Source: Geovibrio ferrireducens
GTDB taxonomy: Bacteria; Chrysiogenota; Deferribacteres; Deferribacterales; Geovibrionaceae
Direction: 5' to 3'
NCBI RefSeq assembly: GCF_026226615.1
Contig: NZ_JAJAPB010000014.1
Location: 1-64,000, forward strand
Length of the DNA: 64,000 nt
Shown here: in pieces, positions 34,355 to 41,804 of the stretch
Numbering within the stretch: position 1 is the first letter of the stretch
How the letters are laid out: each line of letters opens with the position of its first letter
Translations under genes and position numbers: made by a program
Notes under the pieces: generated by a model
What the model was told of the DNA's origin: nothing
The model's input: only the letters and a program-made list of their open reading frames with translations
Databases searched by the model: none

Positions 34355-34376
34355 AATCCCCGCAAGCACGGGGATT
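34355..34376 (+). terminator. Hairpin after the subtilase gene
   Basis: AATCCCCG pairs with CGGGGATT around a 6-base loop, starting eight bases after the stop codon. There is no T-run on the plus strand, so termination may be weak. Confidence 0.5.
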
Positions 34377-34411
34377 GATGACAGACTCAGAATTTGATAT
34401 TGCGGGCAGAT

Positions 34412-34484
34412 GAGATTGCTTCACTAAAGTTCGCAATGACAGGAAGCTGCGTCACTGCGAGGAGCAAGGCGACGCGGCAGTCTC
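34412..34484. repeat. Dispersed palindromic repeat (GTCATTGCGAG type)
   Basis: GAGATTGCTTC... CGCAATGAC is followed, in inverted order, by GTCACTGCGAGGAGCAAGG...CAGTCTC. The halves are imperfect inverted copies. Elements with this wording (GTCATTGCGAGGAGCGAAGCG) occur between genes in many bacteria. A half copy lies at 58550-58577. Confidence 0.6.
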
Positions 34485-34509
34485 AGTTCTTGCTTTTTGC
34501 ACACAACAA

Positions 34510-34546
34510 CTTCCCCCTTTAACAAAGGGGGACCAGAGGGGGATTT
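34510..34546 (-). repeat. CCCCCTTT/AAAGGGGG dispersed hairpin, copy 1
   Basis: On the minus strand this reads AAATCCCCCTCTGGTCCCC then CTTTGTTAAAGGGGGAAG. Nearly the same sequence is on the plus strand at 48448-48483. The CCCCCTTT/AAAGGGGG arms form a strong hairpin. It lies between the two convergent protease genes. Confidence 0.65.
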
Positions 34547-34618
34547 ACAGATATGCGCAAGCCTGTCACGGCGTTTGTCATCAGCCTGAATCCCCGCTAA
34601 AGCAGGTAACATTCCTTA

Positions 34619-35581
34619 CTAAGCTTTTCTTCTGCCTCTTTTTATAAACACTGCAAGTGCCGCAGACATAAGCAGCAATGATATATTGCCGTTTTCAGAA
34701 GCTGAGCACCCGCCGCCGCCTGAACCTCCGGAAGAGGAAGTATTGCCGTAGTCGAGTTCCCCTGTGTAGCCTTCCACCCATGCGAGATTATCCGCAATAC
34801 GCGCATAAACACCGTATCTCCCTGTTATTGCGCAGGTTTCAGGCCCCCAGCTCACCAGACCGGCAACCACCCAGCCGCCGTTTTTTTCAACAAGCAAAGG
34901 CCCGCCGCTGTCACCGCTGCATGAATCCTTGCCGCCGGAGACATACCCGGCGCATATTTCATAGTCGTAAATATCATAGGGAGACATAGCAGCAGCACAT
35001 ACTGAATTGTCAATTATGGGAACTCTGACCTCCTGAAGCTTATCAGGATAAACACTAACAATTCCGCTTGTGCTCCCCCAGCCTATCACGGTTGACATAT
35101 CACCGGGCAGGGCAAAATAATGCGCATCGGCAGTTCTCAGCACTGAGGCGTATTCAGCGCTCACTGCGGAGGAAAGCTCAAGCAGGGCAATATCCCTGTA
35201 ACCGCTTCCGAGAACAGAGTTTGTTATATATGACGGGTGGACATATATGTTTAAGACTCCTCTCTGTATTCCGCTGGGGCTGGCAAGATCATACTCGCCT
35301 ATGTAGAGAGCAAGTGATGCGGGATTGTCAATGACAACAGTTCCGCCGGATTCGCTGGTCACACAGTGCGCCGCCGTAAGAACCCATTCGGGTGCAACAA
35401 GCACTCCGCCGCAGAACTGCCTGTTTGTAAGAGGGGCAGCCCCCGCATAGGCAACTGCCACCATAAAAGGATATTCACCCTGAGAGGCAGTGTTCCCGCC
35501 CACAATAAAAGGCGCATCCAGAGCATGTGCACTCAGCGGAATGACAACCGCTGCAAAGAAAACTATTAGGATTTTTTTCAT
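34619..35581 (-). CDS. Secreted trypsin-like (S1) protease with C-terminal Cys-type anchor
   Basis: 320 residues with a signal peptide (ILIVFFAAVVIPLSAHA). The mature start FIVGGNTASQGEYPFMV is that of an activated chymotrypsin-fold enzyme, so zymogen cleavage is likely. The triad motifs are VLTAAHCV (His), YRDIALLEL (Asp) and CSGDSGGPLLV (Ser). The C-terminus is a Ser/Gly linker, GGGGCSA, a hydrophobic helix and RGRRKA. This is the same kind of tail as on the convergent subtilase, so both are probably processed and anchored by the same sorting enzyme. Confidence 0.92.
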   Translation of the reverse strand: MKKILIVFFAAVVIPLSAHALDAPFIVGGNTASQGEYPFMVAVAYAGAAPLTNRQFCGGVLVAPEWVLTAAHCVTSESGGTVVIDNPASLALYIGEYDLASPSGIQRGVLNIYVHPSYITNSVLGSGYRDIALLELSSAVSAEYASVLRTADAHYFALPGDMSTVIGWGSTSGIVSVYPDKLQEVRVPIIDNSVCAAAMSPYDIYDYEICAGYVSGGKDSCSGDSGGPLLVEKNGGWVVAGLVSWGPETCAITGRYGVYARIADNLAWVEGYTGELDYGNTSSSGGSGGGGCSASENGNISLLLMSAALAVFIKRGRRKA

Positions 35582-35601
35582 TAGACTATTCTCCGTAAAA
35601 A

Positions 35602-36735
35602 CTATTTTAACACACTTTTATCCGCGAGGCGCACCGATTCGCCAAAAACCGCCTTTCTGAATTCCCTCAAGTCCGGGTAGCGTCCCTTTTTATCAAGCCC
35701 CTTCATCTGCCTGTTGGTGAGGATGATCACACTCAAACCCTTTTCAGGCACACTGACGGCTGATGTTCCCGTAAAACCGAGATGCCCGAATGTCCCATTG
35801 GTGATTCCCTCCGCATGGAGAGACTGCACTGTCATGGCAAAGCCCATCCCCTGCCCGGCTTCATCTTTCAGCATAAAACGCCTTACAGTTTCCGGCTTAA
35901 TGTGTTTTCCGTCAGTGATCATTTCAGTGAGTGCCGCCAAGTCCTCAGCACTGCTGAAAAGCCCGGCATGCCCGGCAGCACCGCCGAAAACCATCCGCGC
36001 GTTGCCGTCATTCACTGCCCCTTTCAGAACCTCTTCCCTAAACCTTTTCCGGCATGCGCCATCCTTAATCATTGCTGCCTCAAAACCGCCGTACAGAGTG
36101 GGCATAACACCTGAAACATCAGCAGGTTTAAACCCTGCGGTTTTCAGCCCCATGGGTTTATAAAACTGCTCATTAACAAATTCATCCAGCGACATGCCGC
36201 TTACCTGCTCCGCTATCATCCCCAGTATCATGAATCCGAGGTCGCTATAGATTCTCTCTGATCCCGGCGGATATTGAAGAGGCATATTCAGCAGGTAATC
36301 CTTCGGCTTCTCCGCACAGTACAGCGGTTCCCACGCAGGCAGCCCTGCCCTGTGACGCAGAAGGTGCTCCACCGTGACTCCGGCTTTCTCCCCTTCCCTG
36401 AACTGCGGGAAAAATCTGCCGACTTTATCAGAAGGGTCAATAAGACCCAAGTCAGTGAGCCTCATAACGGCAAGGGTTGCGGCATATACCTTAGTGAGGG
36501 ACGCGAGATCAAACACGCTCCCCTCTGCCGCAGTTCCGTACGCGCCGGAATGGAGAACCCGCCCGTTCTGCCTCACAAGAATAACTGCGCCTTCCGTGAG
36601 CCCGTCTTTGACAGCCGCTTCACCCAGCCTGTCCAGCTGCTGATCCGCAAAAGCGCTGGCAGCAAACAGGAAAAAAACGATTAAAACCTTAAGCGGCAGA
36701 GAGCAGCACCCGCTGCCAAAACTGTTGATATTCAT
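35602..36735 (-). CDS. Serine hydrolase of the beta-lactamase/class C family
   Basis: About 377 residues. The active-site SxxK is in FDLASLTKVYAAT and the Tyr motif is IYSDLGF. The glycine-rich GHLGFTGTSAV near the end serves as the third (KTG-like) motif. Members include peptidases, esterases and AmpC enzymes; nothing here indicates antibiotic resistance. A hydrophobic N-terminal segment (LKVLIVFFLFAASAFA) signals export. ATG 36735 is preferred because it starts just before that segment; ATG 36771 adds 12 residues. Neither has a clear Shine-Dalgarno sequence. Confidence 0.82.
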   Translation of the reverse strand: MNINSFGSGCCSLPLKVLIVFFLFAASAFADQQLDRLGEAAVKDGLTEGAVILVRQNGRVLHSGAYGTAAEGSVFDLASLTKVYAATLAVMRLTDLGLIDPSDKVGRFFPQFREGEKAGVTVEHLLRHRAGLPAWEPLYCAEKPKDYLLNMPLQYPPGSERIYSDLGFMILGMIAEQVSGMSLDEFVNEQFYKPMGLKTAGFKPADVSGVMPTLYGGFEAAMIKDGACRKRFREEVLKGAVNDGNARMVFGGAAGHAGLFSSAEDLAALTEMITDGKHIKPETVRRFMLKDEAGQGMGFAMTVQSLHAEGITNGTFGHLGFTGTSAVSVPEKGLSVIILTNRQMKGLDKKGRYPDLREFRKAVFGESVRLADKSVLK

Positions 36736-36793
36736 GACGCATATTGTATATTTGTAAGTTGCAATAATCAATCAAGTTACGGAGGTAAATTAA

Positions 36794-38677
36794 ATGGCGC
36801 AGGAAACTGTTCAGTTCAAGGCGGAGGTAAGCCGTCTGCTTGACCTTGTGGTAAACTCACTCTATTCCCACAAGGAAATCTTTTTGAGAGAACTGGTTTC
36901 GAACGCTTCCGATGCTATCGACAAACTTCGTTATCTTTCTCTTACGGATGCGGGCATGCTGGAAGGGGACGGAAATTTCAGAATCAAGCTGATTTGTGAT
37001 CCGGAAAACAACACTCTCACAGTGTCCGACAACGGCATAGGCATGACGAAAGAAGAAGCGGTGCAGGCTCTCGGAACCATTGCCCACTCAGGCACAAAGG
37101 AATTTCTCAACAGGCTTAAGTCGGAAGATGTGAAAAACAACCCGGAACTCATAGGCCAGTTCGGCGTGGGCTTTTACGCTGCATTCATGGTGGCGGACAA
37201 GGTAACTGTGATCACCCGCAGAGCCGGGGAAAAGGATGCAGTGAAGTGGGAATCCGCCGCAGACGGTACATTCACAGTTGAACCCGCGGAAAAATCATCC
37301 AGAGGAACGGACATCATCCTTCACCTCAAGGAGGATGCCAAAGAATATCAGGACGAATACCGAATCAGAAGCATCATCAAAAAATATTCAGACTACATCG
37401 AATACCCTGTGGTGATGGATGTCACAGAAGAAGAGGAGAAGGACGGCAAAACCGAAACAACTGTTAAGGAAGAAACCCTCAACTCCATGAAGGCCATCTG
37501 GCTGAAAGACAAGTCGGAAGTGACGGAAGAGGAGTACGCCGAGTTCTACAAACACATCTCCCACGATTTCACTAATCCGCTGAAAACAATACATTACCGC
37601 GCGGAAGGCACGGCGGAGTTCACTGTTCTGCTGTATATACCCGCCAAGGCGCCGTTTGACATTCTGTACAAGGATTTCAAATTCGGCCCCGCGCTTTACG
37701 TTAAAAAAGTACAGATAATGGAGCACTGCGAGCAGCTTCTCCCGCTGTATCTGCGTTTCGTAAAAGGTCTGGCTGATTCCAGCGACCTCCCCCTTAATGT
37801 TTCAAGGGAGATTCTCCAGAACAATAAGATGATAGACGTGATAAGAAAAAACATCACCAAAAAGGTTCTGGACACCCTTAAAGAGATGAAAGCCAACGAG
37901 ACGGACAGCTACGCCGTTTTCTACAGGGAGTTCGGCAAAATCCTCAAGGAAGGCCTCCACTACGAATTTACCAAAAAAGAGGAGATAGGCTCTCTTCTCA
38001 TGTTCCGCTCAAGCAGAACCGAGGAAGGCAAATTCACCGACCTTGAAAGCTACCTTGCGGATATGAAGCCGGATCAGGAGGAGATTTACTACATCACAGG
38101 GGGCAATATAGCCGAACTGAAAAAATCCCCCTATCTTGAATCATTCACAGAAAAAGGCATTGAAGTTCTCTTCATGACCGACGAGGTTGACGAAATAGTC
38201 ATCCCCTCCCTCGGCGAATATAAGGGCAAAAAACTCCGCTCCGTGGTCAAAGGGGACATAAACCTTGATGACAAAGCCAAAACCGAGGAACAGAAAAAGC
38301 AACTGGGCGGACTGCTTGACAGCATAAAGGATGCCCTCAAGGAAAAGGTTAAGGACGTTCGCCTCTCCGGAAGGCTGAAAAACACCGTCTGCTGCCTTGT
38401 GGGTGATGATAACGACATAGACCCGCACATGGCGCGCATGATGGAGGCTATGGGTCAGTTTATACCAAAATCCAAAAAGATTCTGGAAATAAACCCTGAA
38501 CACGTCCTCTTCGCGGAGATGAAAAAACTCCACGAAACTGACGCAAAGTCATCCGTAATAAAAGACTATGCGGACATCCTCTTTAATCTTGCGCTGATTG
38601 TGGAAGGTTCCGCGCCGGAGAACCCGTCGCTTTTTGCCGGAAAAACAGCAGAACTCATGATTAAAGGAATGAGATAA
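36794..38677 (+). CDS. htpG: Hsp90 chaperone HtpG
   Basis: 627 residues, normal length. GHKL ATPase motifs are present: ELVSNASDAIDKLRY, VSDNGIGMTKEE, GTIAHSGTKEFL and GQFGVGFYAAFM. The middle domain (LPLNVSREILQNNKMI) and C-terminal dimerisation domain follow. It assists folding of client proteins in the cytosol under heat or oxidative stress. GGAGG lies eleven bases before ATG. It is transcribed alone, with a T-rich hairpin terminator 13 bp after its stop. I see no clear sigma-32 promoter in the 58 bp upstream. Confidence 0.97.
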   Translation: MAQETVQFKAEVSRLLDLVVNSLYSHKEIFLRELVSNASDAIDKLRYLSLTDAGMLEGDGNFRIKLICDPENNTLTVSDNGIGMTKEEAVQALGTIAHSGTKEFLNRLKSEDVKNNPELIGQFGVGFYAAFMVADKVTVITRRAGEKDAVKWESAADGTFTVEPAEKSSRGTDIILHLKEDAKEYQDEYRIRSIIKKYSDYIEYPVVMDVTEEEEKDGKTETTVKEETLNSMKAIWLKDKSEVTEEEYAEFYKHISHDFTNPLKTIHYRAEGTAEFTVLLYIPAKAPFDILYKDFKFGPALYVKKVQIMEHCEQLLPLYLRFVKGLADSSDLPLNVSREILQNNKMIDVIRKNITKKVLDTLKEMKANETDSYAVFYREFGKILKEGLHYEFTKKEEIGSLLMFRSSRTEEGKFTDLESYLADMKPDQEEIYYITGGNIAELKKSPYLESFTEKGIEVLFMTDEVDEIVIPSLGEYKGKKLRSVVKGDINLDDKAKTEEQKKQLGGLLDSIKDALKEKVKDVRLSGRLKNTVCCLVGDDNDIDPHMARMMEAMGQFIPKSKKILEINPEHVLFAEMKKLHETDAKSSVIKDYADILFNLALIVEGSAPENPSLFAGKTAELMIKGMR

Positions 38678-38689
38678 TTTAAGCTTCAC

Positions 38690-38709
38690 AGGGGGGCTTC
38701 AAGCCCCCT
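38690..38709 (+). terminator. Rho-independent terminator of htpG
   Basis: GGGGGCTT and AAGCCCCC pair around a single C and are followed by a T-rich run (TTTGCTTTATTTT). Confidence 0.85.
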
Positions 38710-38789
38710 TTGCTTTATTTTCCCATTATTCAGCATATTTTTTGCTACAAATATTAAAATATTTTCTTTCGGCGCAAGGAAAGGAAAAA

Positions 38790-39389
38790 ATGATCAGTGA
38801 TATTTCTCAAAACAACCTCAGTGGAGTTCAGTCCCCTAACACAACCCAAAAAGCAGACAAAAGCAAGGCCGAGCAGGAATTTATCGACATCATTAAAAAC
38901 CTGCAGGCCGAACAGCCGAAAAACGGCAGGCACGGCGAACTGGGCGTACCCTATACCATGCCTTCTTCCTCAAGTGAGAGTATTCAGGAACGTACAGCAA
39001 AACTTGAAAGTATTTTCTCCGACAGCATGAAGGCAATAATGGAGGAAAGGAGCATTTCTTCCGACCCGTCCTTTGAGCTGACCACAGGCACGGACGGGCA
39101 CGTGTACGTGAAAGGGGATCATCCTCAGAAAGCTGAGATAGAGCAAATGTTTCAGGATAATCAGGAACTCGAAAACCTTTTCAGGGGAATTTCAGGCAAC
39201 CACGCAATGATAGACGCCTTTGACAGGCACATGAAGTTCAGCGAGGAGTATGCGATAAATCAGGTCGCAGCAGTTATGAAATATGCAAGCCTGTTTGATA
39301 ACACGGAAGAAAAGAGCGTAAGCATGCGCATGGATGAAAACGGAAATATAAGCTGGTCAGTGAAGGATATTTACAGTTTCTCCGCCTGA
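38790..39389 (+). CDS. Hypothetical protein
   Basis: About 199 residues from ATG 38790, preceded by AAGGAAAGG; an ATG at 38742 would add 16 residues. It is soluble, acidic and polar, with no signal peptide, and rich in Ser, Gln and Glu. A predicted helical region includes EQMFQDNQELENLFRGISG. The N-terminus (ISDISQNNLSGVQSPN) looks disordered, somewhat like flagellar or export-related proteins, but this is only an impression. Its 3' end overlaps the convergent thioesterase by 19 bp. Confidence 0.7.
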   Translation: MISDISQNNLSGVQSPNTTQKADKSKAEQEFIDIIKNLQAEQPKNGRHGELGVPYTMPSSSSESIQERTAKLESIFSDSMKAIMEERSISSDPSFELTTGTDGHVYVKGDHPQKAEIEQMFQDNQELENLFRGISGNHAMIDAFDRHMKFSEEYAINQVAAVMKYASLFDNTEEKSVSMRMDENGNISWSVKDIYSFSA

Positions 39390-39793
39390 TAGGCAGCCCA
39401 AAGCTTAGCCAGCACAGGCGGAACGGGTGAGAGCCTTCCATTCCTCAGGTCAACAAACGCTCCGGACTGAACAGCAGTGAAAACAGTTTTACCGTCTCCG
39501 TTTGTTATGACCGCCTGTATTTCCCAGCGCACTTTTTCAAGGGCAGTCATTCGGATTTCCGCTGTCAGCCTGTCACCGAAAAAAGAGGAGCGTTTATAAT
39601 GGGCATGGGTCTTGTTTACCACAGGAGCCATGCCGTCCTTTGCCATCACATCAACCGGATAATGAGCCTTAAGCAGGGCAGTGCGCAGGTCATCCATCCA
39701 GCGGATATAGACAATGTTGCTCACCACGCCGCCGTAGTCTATGTCATAGCCCTGAATCTCTATCTCTTTTTTAAGGATGAAAGGGTTATTCAT
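39371..39793 (-). CDS. Acyl-CoA thioesterase, 4HBT hot-dog family
   Basis: About 140 residues. The motif EIQGYDIDYGGVVSNIVYIR contains the catalytic aspartate of the YbgC/FadM type (usual form YxDTDxxGVVxxxxY). It hydrolyses acyl-CoA or acyl-ACP thioesters; the chain length cannot be told. ATG 39793 is chosen because family members start just before KKEIEIQ and GGAAGCGG lies upstream. It overlaps the upstream exonuclease stop by 8 bp. Confidence 0.82.
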   Translation of the reverse strand: MNNPFILKKEIEIQGYDIDYGGVVSNIVYIRWMDDLRTALLKAHYPVDVMAKDGMAPVVNKTHAHYKRSSFFGDRLTAEIRMTALEKVRWEIQAVITNGDGKTVFTAVQSGAFVDLRNGRLSPVPPVLAKLWAAYQAEKL

Positions 39794-40430
39794 TTTCCGC
39801 TTCCGGCGTTTCCGCAGGATATTCCCTGTAATCGTGAGAATCATTCAGCAGAAGCGGATAGACCAGAAGGCACACCCATGCATCCGTAGCCGCATAGTTT
39901 TTCTGCTTATCCGTGAGGTCTCTGCGCGCCCAGTTGGTCTTCTGAGCTGATTTCACTATCTTCCGGCCAAGGTATCTGGCTGCCAGTGCGCGGGCCCCGA
40001 ACTGGATTATCCCTTTTTCCGCAGCTATATCACCGAGATCAACAAAACCTTTTTCCTCAAACGGGGTAAGCTCCCTCAGCTTTTTTATATCGTCCCGGAT
40101 GCCGACACCTATCTTCTTCACTGACGGATCAGAGAAGATTTTTACAAGCCCGTCAGGCAGTTCAGTGTCTTTAAGCTGAAACAGATAGGCCTTGTCAAGG
40201 GTGGAAAGCTGAACAAGAGAAACCGGATAGCTCACTCCGCGCCTGAAAGAGGGTCTGCTTTCTGTGTCAAATCCGAGTTCTTTATATCCGCCAAGTTCCC
40301 TGCATACTTCTTCAGCATGCTCAGGCTCTGTAACCGTAACAATTTCCCCGTCAAATCTTATTGCTTCCAGTGAAGCCACATACTCTTTGCTGAGTCTGTT
40401 TTGTGTAGATATTATAAGTGCTTCGTCCAT
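39786..40430 (-). CDS. RNase D-like 3'-5' exonuclease domain protein
   Basis: 214 residues with one DEDDy exonuclease domain. ExoI is LGFDTESRPSF, ExoII is around GVGIRDDIKKL, and ExoIII is KNYAATDAWVCLLVY with the tyrosine. No HRDC domains, so it is shorter than RNase D and matches the stand-alone exonucleases common in this type of genome. Target RNA or DNA is unknown. It is coupled to the downstream thioesterase by an 8-bp overlap. Confidence 0.88.
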   Translation of the reverse strand: MDEALIISTQNRLSKEYVASLEAIRFDGEIVTVTEPEHAEEVCRELGGYKELGFDTESRPSFRRGVSYPVSLVQLSTLDKAYLFQLKDTELPDGLVKIFSDPSVKKIGVGIRDDIKKLRELTPFEEKGFVDLGDIAAEKGIIQFGARALAARYLGRKIVKSAQKTNWARRDLTDKQKNYAATDAWVCLLVYPLLLNDSHDYREYPAETPEAENE

Positions 40431-40970
40431 TCTTATTTTATATCACTAAATAAGCATTGCGTAAACCTGTCGGTTAAGTTTGTTTAACAACTATTTTTTA
40501 TTAACCTGAAACCCCCTCTAAACAAGGCGTAACAAAGACGTTTTCAGACAAGTGTTCATAAATGATTTAAAACAGGAATAAAACATTCTTAGCTTATTAT
40601 TATTCACAGAACCCGTAATCTCCGTGAACATAATAAAACAGCCCGGAAGCAAAACAGAAAAACATGCTGTGTACTTACAAAAAGCCCCAATGAAGCAGGT
40701 TTAAGATAGCTTAACCAAACCGATAAATAATCTTAATTATGCCAATAATGATTATAATACTTATATAAAAGCACAATTATGAACTGAATAATCATTTCAC
40801 TTTATTTTTTTTTGAGTCGTATTAATTTTTTTTATTGTCATTTCATAAATTTCGTTAATATTATTTGAAATATAAGATTCTGTTAAGATTGTACTTTCAT
40901 TATCTTTATGTTAATATAAATGAGCATACATACTTAATTGTGAATTTTCTTTTGACAGGAGACTTCCACG
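40431..40970. other. 540-bp A/T-rich gap upstream of cas6
   Basis: This is clearly poorer in G+C than the flanking genes. I checked for CRISPR-like repeats and found none. There is an imperfect inverted repeat around 40599-40636 (TATTATTCAC against GTGAACATAATA) and several TATAAT-like hexamers near 40755. GGAG sits just before the cas6 start. I see no convincing RNA gene or reading frame. Confidence 0.5.
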
Positions 40971-41801
40971 ATGCTTTTGAAACTTACTCTTACCGCAACT
41001 GAAGTACCGGTCATTTTCAGAAACAGAATAGCCGAAATCATTAAATCCGCCGCTGAAACAGGCTATGAATCGCTGGGGATGGGGATTACTGATAAAAGTT
41101 TTAAGTTTTTCACCTTTAATCTGGCCTTTTCCAGGGACAGATTCAGGAAGGAACCGATCGTTTTTGACAACAGTTTCGAGGTTCAGGACACTGTATTTCA
41201 GATACCTGAAAACAAATTTGTGACCCTTTACATAAGCAGCCCCTATGAGAAATTTCTTCAGGCTGTTCAGGAAGGATTTGAGAAAAAGAAGGATATTGAC
41301 TTCTCCCGCGGCGGGCAGATCCTTGTAGGCGGCAAAAAGCTCACCTATATGCTTGAAAACTCAAAGCTTCTCAACAAACCTTTCGTTATCGAAGGTTCCG
41401 ATGTCACGCTGCACACACATTCACCTGTTCTGCTGGAAGCACTGAACTCAAAGAAACCCATCATCCCCCCTGTGGAGGACGGCTACTGTGAGCTTGAGGT
41501 GTCTGAAAAGGAATATTCTGACAGGCTGGCGGAGATTTCCTCCATGCGTATTTTCGGGATGACAGGAAAATATCCTCAGGAACCCATAGTGTTCAAATCA
41601 GTTAAGCTTCGCAAAACCGTAATTAAGCACACTCTGGACAAATTCAGGGAGAAGACCGGAAAATCGCTTATGATGCTCACAGGGATAACAGGAACATTCA
41701 GGCTCAGCGGTCACCCGGACGACCTGTCTCTCCTTGTGGAATCAGGCATTGGCATAAGAACCACGCAGGGGTTTGGAATGGCTGGTCCGTCAAAGCTTTA
41801 G
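40971..41801 (+). CDS. cas6: Stand-alone Cas6-family CRISPR RNA endoribonuclease
   Basis: 276 residues, usual size. The double RAMP fold is shown by the FKFFTFNLAFS block near residue 45, the ISSP strand at about 88, the basic segment RKTVIKHTLDKF, GTFRLSGHPDDL and the C-terminal glycine-rich loop SGIGIRTTQGFGMAG. Cas6 cuts CRISPR precursor RNA within repeats. No other cas gene and no repeat array lies in this window. The N-terminal position that usually holds the catalytic histidine (LH before FKLFTFS) reads SLGMGITDKSF here, so cleavage may be lost or rely on another residue. It is convergent with the GGDEF-EAL gene, 3 bp away. Confidence 0.85.
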   Translation: MLLKLTLTATEVPVIFRNRIAEIIKSAAETGYESLGMGITDKSFKFFTFNLAFSRDRFRKEPIVFDNSFEVQDTVFQIPENKFVTLYISSPYEKFLQAVQEGFEKKKDIDFSRGGQILVGGKKLTYMLENSKLLNKPFVIEGSDVTLHTHSPVLLEALNSKKPIIPPVEDGYCELEVSEKEYSDRLAEISSMRIFGMTGKYPQEPIVFKSVKLRKTVIKHTLDKFREKTGKSLMMLTGITGTFRLSGHPDDLSLLVESGIGIRTTQGFGMAGPSKL

Positions 41802-41804
41802 AAG

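Noticed and set aside
35602-36735. Beta-lactamase conferring resistance
   Set aside because: Only the general serine-hydrolase fold with SxxK is seen; this group mostly contains peptidases and esterases.
40431-40970. CRISPR array next to cas6
   Set aside because: I looked for 25-40 bp direct repeats at regular spacing and found none here or anywhere else in the window.
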